A DNA stretch of 33,308 bases from Candidatus Competibacteraceae bacterium (lineage in GTDB: Bacteria; Pseudomonadota; Gammaproteobacteria; Competibacterales; Competibacteraceae). Below are positions 24,879 through 33,067 of the stretch, in pieces. The DNA lies in contig RXIX01000028.1 of NCBI GenBank assembly GCA_003989075.1, positions 1-33,308 on the forward strand, in the 5' to 3' direction. Position 1 is the stretch's first letter. Every line of letters starts with the position of its first letter. Under the pieces are notes generated by a model. The model had not been told where the DNA came from and did no database searches. It saw nothing but the letters and a program-made list of their open reading frames with translations. Made by a program: the position numbers and the translations under genes.

Positions 24879-25693
24879 GGCAATACTCCAGGGCTAAGCG
24901 TGAACAGTTCGGCCAGTTTCGCGCCGGGATCGGCGGCGCGCATGAATGCTTCACCCACCAGGAAGGCGGATACGCCATGCTCGCGCATCAACGCCACATC
25001 GGCCGGGCCATGAATGCCGCTCTCGGTGACCACGAGCCGATCGCCGGGCATGCGCGCCAGCAGCTTCAGCGTGGTATCGAGACGGGTTTCAAAACTGCGC
25101 AGGTTGCGATTGTTGATGCCGATCAGCGGCAGATCAAGTGCCAGCGCCCGCTCCAGTTCGTCGCCATCATGCACTTCCACCAGCACATCCAGATGCAGCT
25201 CAGTGGCCAACTGGGCCAACTCGCGCAGCCGGGCATCCTCCAGTGCGGCGACGATCAGCAGAATGGCATCAGCACCGATCAGCCGCGCTTCATGGACCTG
25301 ATAGGGATCGATGATGAAATCCTTGCGCAGTGCGGGCAGGGTGCAGGCGGCGCGCGCCTCACGCAGGTCATCCTCATGACCCTGGAAAAAGTCATGATCG
25401 GTCAATACCGATAGACAGGCCGCGCCTCCGGCAGCATAGCTTTGGGCAATCTGTGCCGGGTGGAACGGATCGCGCAGCAGACCCTTGCTGGGCGAGGCGC
25501 GTTTGATTTCGGCGATTACTGCCGCCCGGCCCTCGGCCATGACCTGTTGCAGGCGCTTGTGGAACGGTCGCGGTTGCGGCAGATCCGCCAGTCGGGCGAT
25601 CACTTCAGGCAGGTCCAGCCGCGCCCGGCGCTCGGCGACTTCCTCGGCCTTGCGGGCGAGAATCCTGTGCAGAATGTCGGGTGTGCCGCTCAT
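24875..25693 (-). CDS. trpC: Indole-3-glycerol phosphate synthase
   Basis: Closes the indole ring in tryptophan biosynthesis. The 272 residues form a monofunctional TIM barrel with the catalytic lysine in [14 protein letters not shown], plus [27 protein letters not shown] and [12 protein letters not shown]. It is not fused to TrpF. It overlaps the trpD stop by 4 bp and the downstream OsmC-like start by 4 bp, so trpD-trpC-osmC is a tightly coupled unit. Confidence 0.97.
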   Translation of the reverse strand: MSGTPDILHRILARKAEEVAERRARLDLPEVIARLADLPQPRPFHKRLQQVMAEGRAAVIAEIKRASPSKGLLRDPFHPAQIAQSYAAGGAACLSVLTDHDFFQGHEDDLREARAACTLPALRKDFIIDPYQVHEARLIGADAILLIVAALEDARLRELAQLATELHLDVLVEVHDGDELERALALDLPLIGINNRNLRSFETRLDTTLKLLARMPGDRLVVTESGIHGPADVALMREHGVSAFLVGEAFMRAADPGAKLAELFTLSPGVLP

Positions 25694-26724
25694 GCCGCCA
25701 ATTCCCGGGTGCAGTGCACGAATTCATCCAGCTTGGCCCGTGCCGCGCCGCTGGCCAGAGTTGCGCGCGCCAGAGCGATGCCTTCGCCAATATCGGCGGC
25801 CAGATTGGCGGCGTACAGGGCGGCGCCGGCGTTGAAGATAACGATATCGCGCGGCGTGCCCGGTTCATTGTCCAGGGCATTGAGCAGCATGGCCCGGGAT
25901 TGCTCGGCACTGTCGACGCGCAGGCCGCGATTGGACACCATCGCCAGACCGAAATCCTCGGGGTGAATTTCATATTCGCGGATCATGCCATCCTTAAGCT
26001 CGCCGACCAGGGTGGTTGCCCCGAGCGAGATTTCATCCATGCCATCCTTGCCCCAGACCACCAGCACATGCTGCGCGCCGAGCTGCTGCATCACCCGCAC
26101 CTGGATGCCAACCAGATCAGGGTGGAAGACGCCCATCAATTGATTGGGTGCGCTGGCCGGGTTGGTCAGCGGGCCGAGGATATTGAAAATGGTGCGCACC
26201 CCCATTTCGCGGCGTACCGGAGCGACGTTTTTCATCGCCGTGTGGTGGTTGGGTGCGAACATGAAGCCAATGCCGGTGGTTTCGATGCAGGCAGCGACCT
26301 GGGCCGCGTTCAGATCGATGCGCGCGCCAAGTGCTTCCAGTACGTCGGCGCTGCCGGATTTGGAGGAGACGCCGCGATTACCGTGCTTGGCGACCCGCGC
26401 ACCGGCGGCGGCGACTACGAACATGCTGGCGGTGGAAATATTGAACGTATGGGCGCCATCGCCGCCGGTGCCGACGATATCGACGAAATGCTCGTGTGGT
26501 GGCGCGACGTGGACCTTGGTGGACAGTTCGCGCATGACCGTGGCGGCGGCGCTGATTTCGCCAATGGTTTCCTTCTTGACCCGCAGACCGGCCAGGATTG
26601 CTGCCGTCATCACCGGGGAAATCTCGCCGGCCATGATCTGGCGCATCAGCGAGAGCATCTCATCGTAGAAGATCTCGCGGTGTTCGATGGTGCGTTGCAG
26701 GGCTTCCTGGGCGGTGATGAGCAT
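25690..26724 (-). CDS. trpD: Anthranilate phosphoribosyltransferase
   Basis: Joins anthranilate to PRPP. The start at 26724 gives 344 residues beginning [20 protein letters not shown], with a GGAG ribosome site 7 bases upstream. PRPP-binding [35 protein letters not shown] and [20 protein letters not shown] are present. A longer open frame to 27009 overlaps trpG and is spurious. It is 31 bp downstream of trpG and overlaps trpC. Confidence 0.97.
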   Translation of the reverse strand: MLITAQEALQRTIEHREIFYDEMLSLMRQIMAGEISPVMTAAILAGLRVKKETIGEISAAATVMRELSTKVHVAPPHEHFVDIVGTGGDGAHTFNISTASMFVVAAAGARVAKHGNRGVSSKSGSADVLEALGARIDLNAAQVAACIETTGIGFMFAPNHHTAMKNVAPVRREMGVRTIFNILGPLTNPASAPNQLMGVFHPDLVGIQVRVMQQLGAQHVLVVWGKDGMDEISLGATTLVGELKDGMIREYEIHPEDFGLAMVSNRGLRVDSAEQSRAMLLNALDNEPGTPRDIVIFNAGAALYAANLAADIGEGIALARATLASGAARAKLDEFVHCTRELAA

Positions 26725-26755
26725 CGAAGTCTCCGGGGCGCCGGGCGATCGGGCC

Positions 26756-27337
26756 TCAGCGTGGATTGAGAAAATTGTGCAGCAGGGCGTGGCCGTGCTC
26801 GGTGAGAATTGATTCGGGGTGGAACTGCACGCCTTCGACCGGCCATTCGCGGTGGCGCACGCCCATGATTTCGTCGCAGTCGCCGTCCGCAGTCTGGGTC
26901 CAGGCGGTGATCTCCAGGCAATCGGGCAGGCTGTCGCGCTCAATGACCAGGGAATGATAGCGCACCACGGTGAAGGGATTGGGCAGGCCGGCGAACACGC
27001 CCTGATCACGATGGTAAACCAACGAGGTCTTGCCGTGCATCACCTCGCGGGCGCGGATGATGCGGCCACCGAAGGCCTGGCCGATGCTCTGGTGGCCGAG
27101 GCAGACGCCAAGGATGGGAATTTTGCCGGCGAAGTGCTCGATGGTGGCAAGCGATACGCCGGCTTCGCTGGGCGTGCAGGGGCCGGGTGACAGGACGATG
27201 CGCGCCGGCTGTAATGCGGCTATGTCGTCCGGGGTGATCTGGTCATTGCGATATACCTGCACCTCTTCGCCCAGTTCGCCAAAATACTGGACCAGGTTGT
27301 AGGTGAAGGAGTCGTAGTTGTCGATCATCAGCAGCAT
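26756..27337 (-). CDS. trpG: Anthranilate synthase glutaminase component (TrpG/PabA)
   Basis: Class I glutamine amidotransferase supplying ammonia to TrpE and possibly PabB. The 193 residues have the catalytic triad Cys79 (GVCLGHQ) and His173/Glu175 (VQFHPES), plus [12 protein letters not shown]. An AAAGGA ribosome site lies upstream. It starts the trpGDC cluster. In relatives trpE lies directly upstream; here the type I restriction locus occupies that side, so trpE lies elsewhere. Confidence 0.95.
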   Translation of the reverse strand: MLLMIDNYDSFTYNLVQYFGELGEEVQVYRNDQITPDDIAALQPARIVLSPGPCTPSEAGVSLATIEHFAGKIPILGVCLGHQSIGQAFGGRIIRAREVMHGKTSLVYHRDQGVFAGLPNPFTVVRYHSLVIERDSLPDCLEITAWTQTADGDCDEIMGVRHREWPVEGVQFHPESILTEHGHALLHNFLNPR

Positions 27338-27568
27338 AGCGCAGCTATCCTTTGTTCGGTATGGCCATGGTTCCAGATAATCGGCTTTGATATCCGCTAC
27401 TTATTTTGATGCCCCTGCACCGATGGTCGGGAACCGAATGCACGAAAGTTATTATTGTCCCCCATATCGGTCATGTGGACTACCGCGCCTGTCCTGCAGG
27501 GTGCAAGGGAGTTGCTTCGCTCGGCTGGCGCGTTGCTGTCAGGGTCATGAGTTGTTGCAACAAAGCTG
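27338..27568. other. Non-coding gap between trpG and hsdR
   Basis: This 231-bp stretch separates the core trp genes from the restriction locus. I see no RNA gene, no clear terminator and no protein I recognise. A minus-strand frame stays open from the hsdR 3' end to about 27397, but it overlaps hsdR and has no family signature. The segment must hold the trpG promoter and the hsdR 3' end, and may be the scar of the island's insertion. Confidence 0.4.
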
Positions 27569-30064
27569 TCAGCAAAGCGCCGCCGGTTCAGCATATAGAT
27601 ACCGCTGAAAGCCACTGAACACCTTGCCGATTGCATCCGGCCGACCCAGATCAGCCACCGCATCCGGGATGGAATCGTGGTATTTCAGCTTCAGGAGGGG
27701 TGTCAGCTTGGCTTGATCCAGTTCTTCCACCCCGAGCGCCACATAGTGCGACAGCACGAAGTCGAGAAACACCCGCTGCTTCGGATTGAAGTTTGCGCTG
27801 ATGATCGCCATCGCCCGATCCGCCCGTTCCTTACGGGTCAGCGGTTCCAGTGCATAGGCCACATGGGCCAGCACATCGAACAGGTCGCTTTTCTCGGCAT
27901 CAATGATCTTCTGCATTTCGGCCAGTTGGTCCTTGCCGAATCCCTTTGCGGCCAGACCTTCCAGCAACTTGCGGCGGGTATCGGGCGTGCTCCACAGCGC
28001 CCGCAGTTCGTTTTCGTCCTTGAAGAAATCAGGCAGCCTGCCGAACAGCGCTTCCATGAACTGCTGCGCCGACATCGGGGTGCCGTCCGGGTGCCAGAAG
28101 CTGGTAACCACCATGTGCTGGATTGAGCGCGACTTGCCATCGGCCAGCTTCACCTTGACCTTCTTCTTGCACACGCAGGGGCGCTGCAGGCACTTCGGGC
28201 AGGCTTCCTTGGGGCAGGTGCAGGGCGATATGCCGCAGCGGTAACAAGCCGTTGGCAGCTCCTTGATACAGATACAGGGCAGCGCATGGCATTTGCTGCA
28301 AGTCTCCGGCTCGATCGGCTCACCATCCCATTCCGGGTCGCTGAAATGATGGTGCGCCTTGACGAAGTCGTAGATCGTGAAGTAATCCTTGCCGTCGTAA
28401 AGCCGCGTGCCGCGCCCGATGATCTGCTTGAACTCGATCATCGAATTCACCGGCCGCAGCAGGACGATGTTGCGCACGTTGCGCGCATCGACGCCGGTGG
28501 ACAGCTTCTGCGACGTGGTGAGGATGGTCGGGATGTGTTTCTCGTTGTCCTGAAAATCCCGCAGCCATTGCTCGCCCAAAGCGCCATCGTTGGCGGTCAC
28601 CCGATGGCAGTAGTTGGGATCGGTGCTGGTCTTGGCCTGGTTGATCAGGTCGCGGATTGCCAGGGCATGATCCTGTGTGGCGCAGAACGCCAGCGTCTTT
28701 GCCCGCTGATCGATCTGCGCCATGAAAATCTCGACGCGCTTCTTCTCGCGCTCCTTGATCTCGATGATCCTGTTGAAGTCCGCTTCTTCGTAGCGCTTGC
28801 GGGCCTCGATCTCGCCTTCAACCACCGTGTCGTCGGGCGTATAGATGTATTCGTCGAGCGTGGTTGATATCTGCTTGACGCGGAACGGTGTCAGAAAGCC
28901 ATCGTTGATGCCGTCCTTGAGCGAGTAGATGAACACCGGCTCGCCGAAGTAGGCATAGGTATCAACATTGTCCTTGCGCTTTGGGGTAGCGGTCAGGCCA
29001 AGCTGTACGGCTGGGGCAAAGTAATCGAGGATGCCGCGCCAGTTGCTCTCGTCGTTGGCTCCGCCCCGGTGACACTCGTCAATGACGATGAAGTCGAAGA
29101 AATCGGGCGGATACTCGCCAAAGTAGAGGCTGCGTTCGGGTTGTGGTTCGACAAGCTCACCACGAACGTCGGCCATATTCCGTTCGCCCTGAGCCTCCTG
29201 AGCTTGTATCGAAGGGCGAAGGGCCGGCCCGCTCATGAAGGTCTGGAAGATGGTGAAGAAGAGGCTGCCGTTCTTCGGCACCTTGCCCTTTTTGCGGATA
29301 TCCGCCGGGTCAATGCGCACCAGCGCCTTATCGTCGAAAGCGGAAAAGGCGTTGTAGGCTTGATCGGCCAGAATGTTGCGGTCGGCCAGGAACAGGATGC
29401 GCGGTCGACGGGTCGGTTCGTTTCCGTTCGCACTGAGCCTGTCGCAGTGCCAGTCAGTCAGATTCCACCGGCTCTGAAACAGCTTCCACGCGATCTGGAA
29501 GGCGATGAAGGTCTTGCCGGTGCCAGTCGCCAGCGTTAGCAGAATGCGTTCCTGCCCGGCCGCTATGGCTGCCAACACCCGCTCGATGGCAATATCCTGA
29601 TAGTAGCGCCCCTGAAAGAAGCCGCCCTTATCCTCAAATGGCACGGATGCAAAGCGATCCCGCCAGGCGTTTTGGGTGGTGAAGGTGCGCTGCCACAGTT
29701 CATCGGGTGAAGGGAAAGCGGCAATCTCGCCTTCTTCCGCCGTCTGCATGTCAATACCGTAGATGCCCTGCCCGTTGCTGGCGTAAGTGAAGCGCAGCGC
29801 CAGTTTGCCGGCGTAGTCCTTGGCCTGCGCTACGCCTTCGGTTAGCGCCTTGTCCCACGCCTTGGCCTCGACCACTGCCAGCTTGGTGTTGCGGTATTCC
29901 AGAACGTAATCCGCCGTTAGCGGCTTGCCGCGTTTGTCCGCGCCTTCCAGTCGGCCCAGCGTGATCGGGTACTCGCGCCGAATGCGACTGCCTTCGACGA
30001 CACCCCAACCAGCCGCAGCAAGTGCAGGGTCAATGTGTTCAGCACGGGTTTCGGCTTCGTTCAT
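27569..30064 (-). CDS. hsdR: Type I restriction enzyme R subunit (EcoEI-like)
   Basis: Motor and nuclease subunit of a type I restriction-modification system. The 831 residues contain an N-terminal PD-(D/E)XK nuclease (Asp52, Glu66-x-Lys68 in ADYVLEYRNTKLAVVEAKAW). SF2 motifs follow: Walker A ATGTGKT (179-185), DECH (329-332), GLTATP (about 356-361) and motif VI QIIGRGTRL (about 547-555). An EcoEI_R-type C-terminal region includes IQHMVVTSFWHPDG. Two oddities stand out: peptides from palindromic repeats at about 205-217 and 282-310, and a three-fold Cys motif at 589-632. It starts 8 bp after the small nuclease-like gene. Confidence 0.95.
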   Translation of the reverse strand: MNEAETRAEHIDPALAAAGWGVVEGSRIRREYPITLGRLEGADKRGKPLTADYVLEYRNTKLAVVEAKAWDKALTEGVAQAKDYAGKLALRFTYASNGQGIYGIDMQTAEEGEIAAFPSPDELWQRTFTTQNAWRDRFASVPFEDKGGFFQGRYYQDIAIERVLAAIAAGQERILLTLATGTGKTFIAFQIAWKLFQSRWNLTDWHCDRLSANGNEPTRRPRILFLADRNILADQAYNAFSAFDDKALVRIDPADIRKKGKVPKNGSLFFTIFQTFMSGPALRPSIQAQEAQGERNMADVRGELVEPQPERSLYFGEYPPDFFDFIVIDECHRGGANDESNWRGILDYFAPAVQLGLTATPKRKDNVDTYAYFGEPVFIYSLKDGINDGFLTPFRVKQISTTLDEYIYTPDDTVVEGEIEARKRYEEADFNRIIEIKEREKKRVEIFMAQIDQRAKTLAFCATQDHALAIRDLINQAKTSTDPNYCHRVTANDGALGEQWLRDFQDNEKHIPTILTTSQKLSTGVDARNVRNIVLLRPVNSMIEFKQIIGRGTRLYDGKDYFTIYDFVKAHHHFSDPEWDGEPIEPETCSKCHALPCICIKELPTACYRCGISPCTCPKEACPKCLQRPCVCKKKVKVKLADGKSRSIQHMVVTSFWHPDGTPMSAQQFMEALFGRLPDFFKDENELRALWSTPDTRRKLLEGLAAKGFGKDQLAEMQKIIDAEKSDLFDVLAHVAYALEPLTRKERADRAMAIISANFNPKQRVFLDFVLSHYVALGVEELDQAKLTPLLKLKYHDSIPDAVADLGRPDAIGKVFSGFQRYLYAEPAALC
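28169..28300 (-). other. Triple CxxC-x4-CxC cysteine segment in HsdR
   Basis: Three units are spaced through residues 589-632: CSKCHALPCIC, CYRCGISPCTC and CPKCLQRPCVC. Each has the pattern C-x2-C-x4-C-x-C with Pro before the third Cys, so twelve cysteines could bind two or three metal ions. It links the helicase to the C-terminal domain. Confidence 0.85.
29143..29167. repeat. Degenerate REP-like palindrome inside hsdR, copy 1
   Basis: gtggttcgacaagctcacca with flanking gaac carries the TTCGACAAGCTCA core of the right-edge array in reverse orientation. On the coding strand it reads as part of the peptide VRGELVEPQ, a translation typical of this repeat type. Confidence 0.75.
29180..29220. repeat. 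Degenerate REP-like palindrome inside hsdR, copy 2
   Basis: ccgttcgccctgagc is followed by a short duplicated cctgagc-like insertion, then cttgtatcgaagggcgaa. The ends ttcgccct / agggcgaa are perfectly complementary. It is the same palindrome as the right-edge array with a few extra bases in the centre, and it translates in frame within HsdR residues 282-296. Confidence 0.75.
29424..29450. repeat. Degenerate REP-like palindrome inside hsdR, copy 3
   Basis: ccgttcgcactgagcctgtc then gcagtgc: the same CCGTTCG..CTGAGC.TGTCG core as the array, with a diverged right arm. Translated in hsdR it gives CDRLSANGNEP, a familiar reading of this repeat (compare DRLRANGNE). Confidence 0.75.
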
Positions 30065-30072
30065 ATAGGTTT

Positions 30073-30564
30073 TCAGGTGCGAATGATCAGTACGGTCGCC
30101 TGAACGTCGATTCGGAAACCGTAGTTCCGATGGAATCGAAGCATGCGTTCGTTATCAATATGCGCAAACGGTTTATGACGCTTGTTACAAGCAAACGCTT
30201 TTTTGTGGCGAAACCGCGTCAGGTCATGATGGTCGCGGAGAAAACGGATCGTCGATTCCAATTGCTCAATGGCATGCGATTGCCAGTCGTCTTTTTTATC
30301 TTTCAACTCTACCAGATACAACAGATCGTCCGTGGTCAGCATGCCATCGCAGCGCCCCCGGCTTGGCTCATCGCCGTCCTGAATCACGCACTTGTCGATG
30401 GCAGTGAATGTGACCGCCTTCCGTGCAGGGTTTTCCACGGTCGCAACCCATTTTTCCGGTGTGGTCGTATCGACATAAGCTGGGGTCGCATTCTGGTCAT
30501 CACACAGCCCGAACCGTTCCTGACTGAACGGGCCGCTCTGACATTCCGGCTTGAAGAAATCCAT
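30073..30564 (-). CDS. Small PD-(D/E)XK-like protein embedded in the hsd operon
   Basis: A 163-residue protein I cannot assign to a named family. Its central segment RCDGMLTTDDLLYLVELKDK has the shape of a PD-(D/E)XK nuclease core: Asp73, then Glu86-x-Lys88 at the end of a beta strand. A helix beginning AIEQLESTIRFL follows. Later parts (HHDLTRFRHKKAFACNKRHK) are basic and could contact nucleic acid. The ATG abuts the stop of the ATPase gene (TGA directly followed by ATG), and hsdR starts 8 bp downstream. It is probably the effector or partner of the ATPase. Nuclease activity is inferred, not shown. Confidence 0.75.
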   Translation of the reverse strand: MDFFKPECQSGPFSQERFGLCDDQNATPAYVDTTTPEKWVATVENPARKAVTFTAIDKCVIQDGDEPSRGRCDGMLTTDDLLYLVELKDKKDDWQSHAIEQLESTIRFLRDHHDLTRFRHKKAFACNKRHKPFAHIDNERMLRFHRNYGFRIDVQATVLIIRT

Positions 30565-31809
30565 TCAGATCGTCTCTTCCAGCTCCAGCAACTGGTCGAA
30601 CAGTTCATTCCCTGTGTGCAACCATTCATTCAGCACGTTCTGATCCGAGGGAATGCCCTCGAAACAAGGCAGCCGGCTAATGCTGCCATCCCGCTCGTTA
30701 CACTGGTAGATCGCAACATCGTTGGCCCGCAGCAAAGCCTCTTGAGGGACGATGGCATTCAGTCGGGGCAGCAAGTTCTCGCGCCCGTGCGAAATGATAT
30801 GTTGCTGCACGTGTTTTCCCTGAATCGCAAGGCTGAGGTAATTGACGATATAGGGGCTGTGCGTGGTCAGCACCAGACGGTTGTGCTCGCCTTGGCTATT
30901 GAAGGCCAGCAGGCTTTTGAGGATGTCCCATTGCGATGATGGAAACAGGTTTTGCTCCGGCTCCTCGACGATATTGATGAACGCCGTCTTGTTGAAACGG
31001 CGGGAAAGCACGGAGATTGCCACCCGTTTTTGCTCTTCTGTCAGGGCGTCATTAGCAAAAATACTTTCCACGCCTTTCTTGAACCGATCCAGTTCGTCGG
31101 TGCTCATCGGCTGCTGGCTGCTCTGGCTTGGTTCCTGAACCGTACTGGCTAGATGCTTGCTAACCAGATACAAGGGAACGAATGACTGAAAACCGCTGGA
31201 CGCATCCGTCAAACGCAGCTTATGACCCGGCCCCCTGATGTTGAGGATGTCGTTGAGCCTGTCGTACTCGATTTCGCTGTTATTGATTGGCAACTTCAGC
31301 GCACCCCGCAGGCTGTCTTTGGCCTGATCGAAAGCCGTGAGAAACTCCTTCAATGACTCGGAAGAAAGTTTCAATTCCCGGGGATTTCTCACGTAGGAAA
31401 TGAAATTGCGCTCCGCTGGCACATACATCACCTGAGGCAGGGCGTACTCCTCATGGGTGAGTTCCGTGATGTTCAACTGCCCATCTACATAGCGGATCGT
31501 GCAGGCATTGCCCTCATACTCGATTTCAACACTCCTCCGAGTGCTGGACTCCAGATAATTTTCCAGGCGGTGATAGCTCAGAAACTGGCTCTTCATCCGT
31601 CCCTTGCGTTCGAACCACTTTTTCTCATAGTCCCCACGAACCAGCGCCTTCTCAATCGAGGAAAAGGAGGAAAACAGTTTGGCTACCGTGCTTTTCCCTG
31701 CCCCCTGATTGCCGATAAAAACGGTGACTCGCTTGAAATCGATCCAGCCATCGTTTTCTGACAAGCCGGGGCCGATGGGGCCGAAGTTCTTGATGCGGAG
31801 TCGGATCAT
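30565..31809 (-). CDS. ABC/OLD-like AAA ATPase embedded in the hsd operon
   Basis: A 414-residue ATPase of the AAA_15/AAA_21 (OLD/RecF-like) group. Walker A is GNQGAGKST (33-41), a signature-like ASSGFQS lies at 203-209, the Walker B region is INIVEEPEQNLFP (278-290) with Glu where Asp is usual, and the H-loop is TTHSPY (315-320). No TOPRIM domain follows; the last 80 residues are helical. Such ATPases act as sensors in several phage-defence systems, paired with an effector. It lies 24 bp after hsdS and is directly joined to the small nuclease-like gene. Confidence 0.85.
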   Translation of the reverse strand: MIRLRIKNFGPIGPGLSENDGWIDFKRVTVFIGNQGAGKSTVAKLFSSFSSIEKALVRGDYEKKWFERKGRMKSQFLSYHRLENYLESSTRRSVEIEYEGNACTIRYVDGQLNITELTHEEYALPQVMYVPAERNFISYVRNPRELKLSSESLKEFLTAFDQAKDSLRGALKLPINNSEIEYDRLNDILNIRGPGHKLRLTDASSGFQSFVPLYLVSKHLASTVQEPSQSSQQPMSTDELDRFKKGVESIFANDALTEEQKRVAISVLSRRFNKTAFINIVEEPEQNLFPSSQWDILKSLLAFNSQGEHNRLVLTTHSPYIVNYLSLAIQGKHVQQHIISHGRENLLPRLNAIVPQEALLRANDVAIYQCNERDGSISRLPCFEGIPSDQNVLNEWLHTGNELFDQLLELEETI

Positions 31810-31833
31810 GGCGTGCTTCCAGTCAATATTTGG

Positions 31834-33051
31834 TTACAACTTACCGGAAAAGGCTTGGTGCAGCAGGGATTTTTTCAATTCGTCTAGCGCCGCAAACTTG
31901 CGCTGGTAGATGGATTCGAGGCGTTGGGTTTCGTCACGAACGGCACCCAGCTTCGCAACAATCTCCTCCTGCTTCGGAATTGGAGGTATCGGCACGGGAA
32001 GCTTAGAAAAGAAACCGAGGCTCAAGTTGGCCCTTGCGTTATTGACCTCATTGTCGTGAAGTACCTGCTTGAACACTGGTGAGTTGAGTAGGTAAGTCAA
32101 ATAGTGGTTGTTGAGTAGATGTGGCTCACAACGAATCAAGCAAACAGCTTGGTTGATGTTTGCCACGTCATCCGTATTGAATACTGCTGTTCGTCCAATC
32201 GACGCGCCAACAATGTTGGTCAGCACGTCACCATTTTTCAGAATCGACTTCTTGTCCTTCACGTTGAACTCTTCTTCTACGTATTTCGGTTTCTCAAGCA
32301 ATATTTCATACTCACCAACATTCTCACTTGTGACAAACAAGATGCCGGGTGATTCGACATAGGAAATACCCTGCCATTTCGGAGACGAGCCTTTTGTGAT
32401 TCGCTCGCATAATTCTGCCAGCGGTCTCTCCACCCACCCTTCACCCCGCTGCGTGAAAACGGATTGCAAATGGCTTTCAAACAAGGCGCGGGCGTTCTGA
32501 AGGTTCTTTTCGGCGTTGGCTTTGGCAGTGGCGATGCCGTCAAAGGCTTCGTCGAGGATGGCGACGATGCGGTGCTGTTCGGACTGCGACAAAGGGTACG
32601 CAACTGAAAAATTTTCAGCCAAAACTGAGCGGGCCAATTCTGTTTGCCCACCGCAGCCTTCGCCTGCTTTTTTGATCGCTTCTTCAATGAAGATAAGCAT
32701 GTACCCAAAGAAGTCGGAGAAAAATCTCCCGCGTAGTGGGCGAGCAATGGTGACGTGAGAATCGACCGTCGTCGGCTCAATCGGCGCTTCACGCAACTGC
32801 GCCACCCGCCCGAGGGTGCCAGTTCCAGTCGAGTTAATCAGCACATCACCAAGTTGAACTAACCGCTCTGCGCTTACTCGCTTTGCTGATGAGTCATGCC
32901 GTCGCGCCAGTTCAAAGTTGATTGTGTGGTCACGAATGCACTTCTGGTTCAGGACGCACATTCCTCCCTCTTCAAGATATTTTGGAGAGATACCACGATT
33001 CAGAAAACTGCAAACCTCACCCAATTTTCTGGTCTGCCAGCCGGCCTTCAT
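31834..33051 (-). CDS. hsdS: Type I restriction-modification specificity subunit
   Basis: Determines the DNA sequence recognised by the type I complex. The 405 residues show two target-recognition domains (about 1-150 and 205-350). Each is followed by a conserved helical spacer: YPLSQSEQHRIVAILDEAFD then a helix to about 200, and PIPPIPKQEEIVAKLGAVRD to the end (KKSLLHQAFSGKL). A GAGG ribosome site stands 7 bases before the ATG. Only 16 bp upstream the REP-like array begins. hsdM is expected upstream, outside the window. Confidence 0.95.
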   Translation of the reverse strand: MKAGWQTRKLGEVCSFLNRGISPKYLEEGGMCVLNQKCIRDHTINFELARRHDSSAKRVSAERLVQLGDVLINSTGTGTLGRVAQLREAPIEPTTVDSHVTIARPLRGRFFSDFFGYMLIFIEEAIKKAGEGCGGQTELARSVLAENFSVAYPLSQSEQHRIVAILDEAFDGIATAKANAEKNLQNARALFESHLQSVFTQRGEGWVERPLAELCERITKGSSPKWQGISYVESPGILFVTSENVGEYEILLEKPKYVEEEFNVKDKKSILKNGDVLTNIVGASIGRTAVFNTDDVANINQAVCLIRCEPHLLNNHYLTYLLNSPVFKQVLHDNEVNNARANLSLGFFSKLPVPIPPIPKQEEIVAKLGAVRDETQRLESIYQRKFAALDELKKSLLHQAFSGKL

Positions 33052-33067
33052 CGTGACACCTCATCTT

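Noticed and set aside
25681-26769. Plus-strand open frame of 362 codons opposite trpD
   Set aside because: It lies opposite a clear trpD with its PRPP motifs and shows no domain of its own.
27397-27663. Minus-strand 88-codon frame between hsdR and trpG
   Set aside because: It starts inside the hsdR 3' end in another frame, has no ribosome site and no recognisable family; at most it is a remnant.
30073-31809. Assignment of the ATPase pair to PARIS, Septu or Gabija
   Set aside because: The partner is neither DUF4435 (AriB), HNH (PtuB) nor a UvrD-like helicase, and the ATPase lacks TOPRIM, so a named system cannot be claimed from sequence reading alone.
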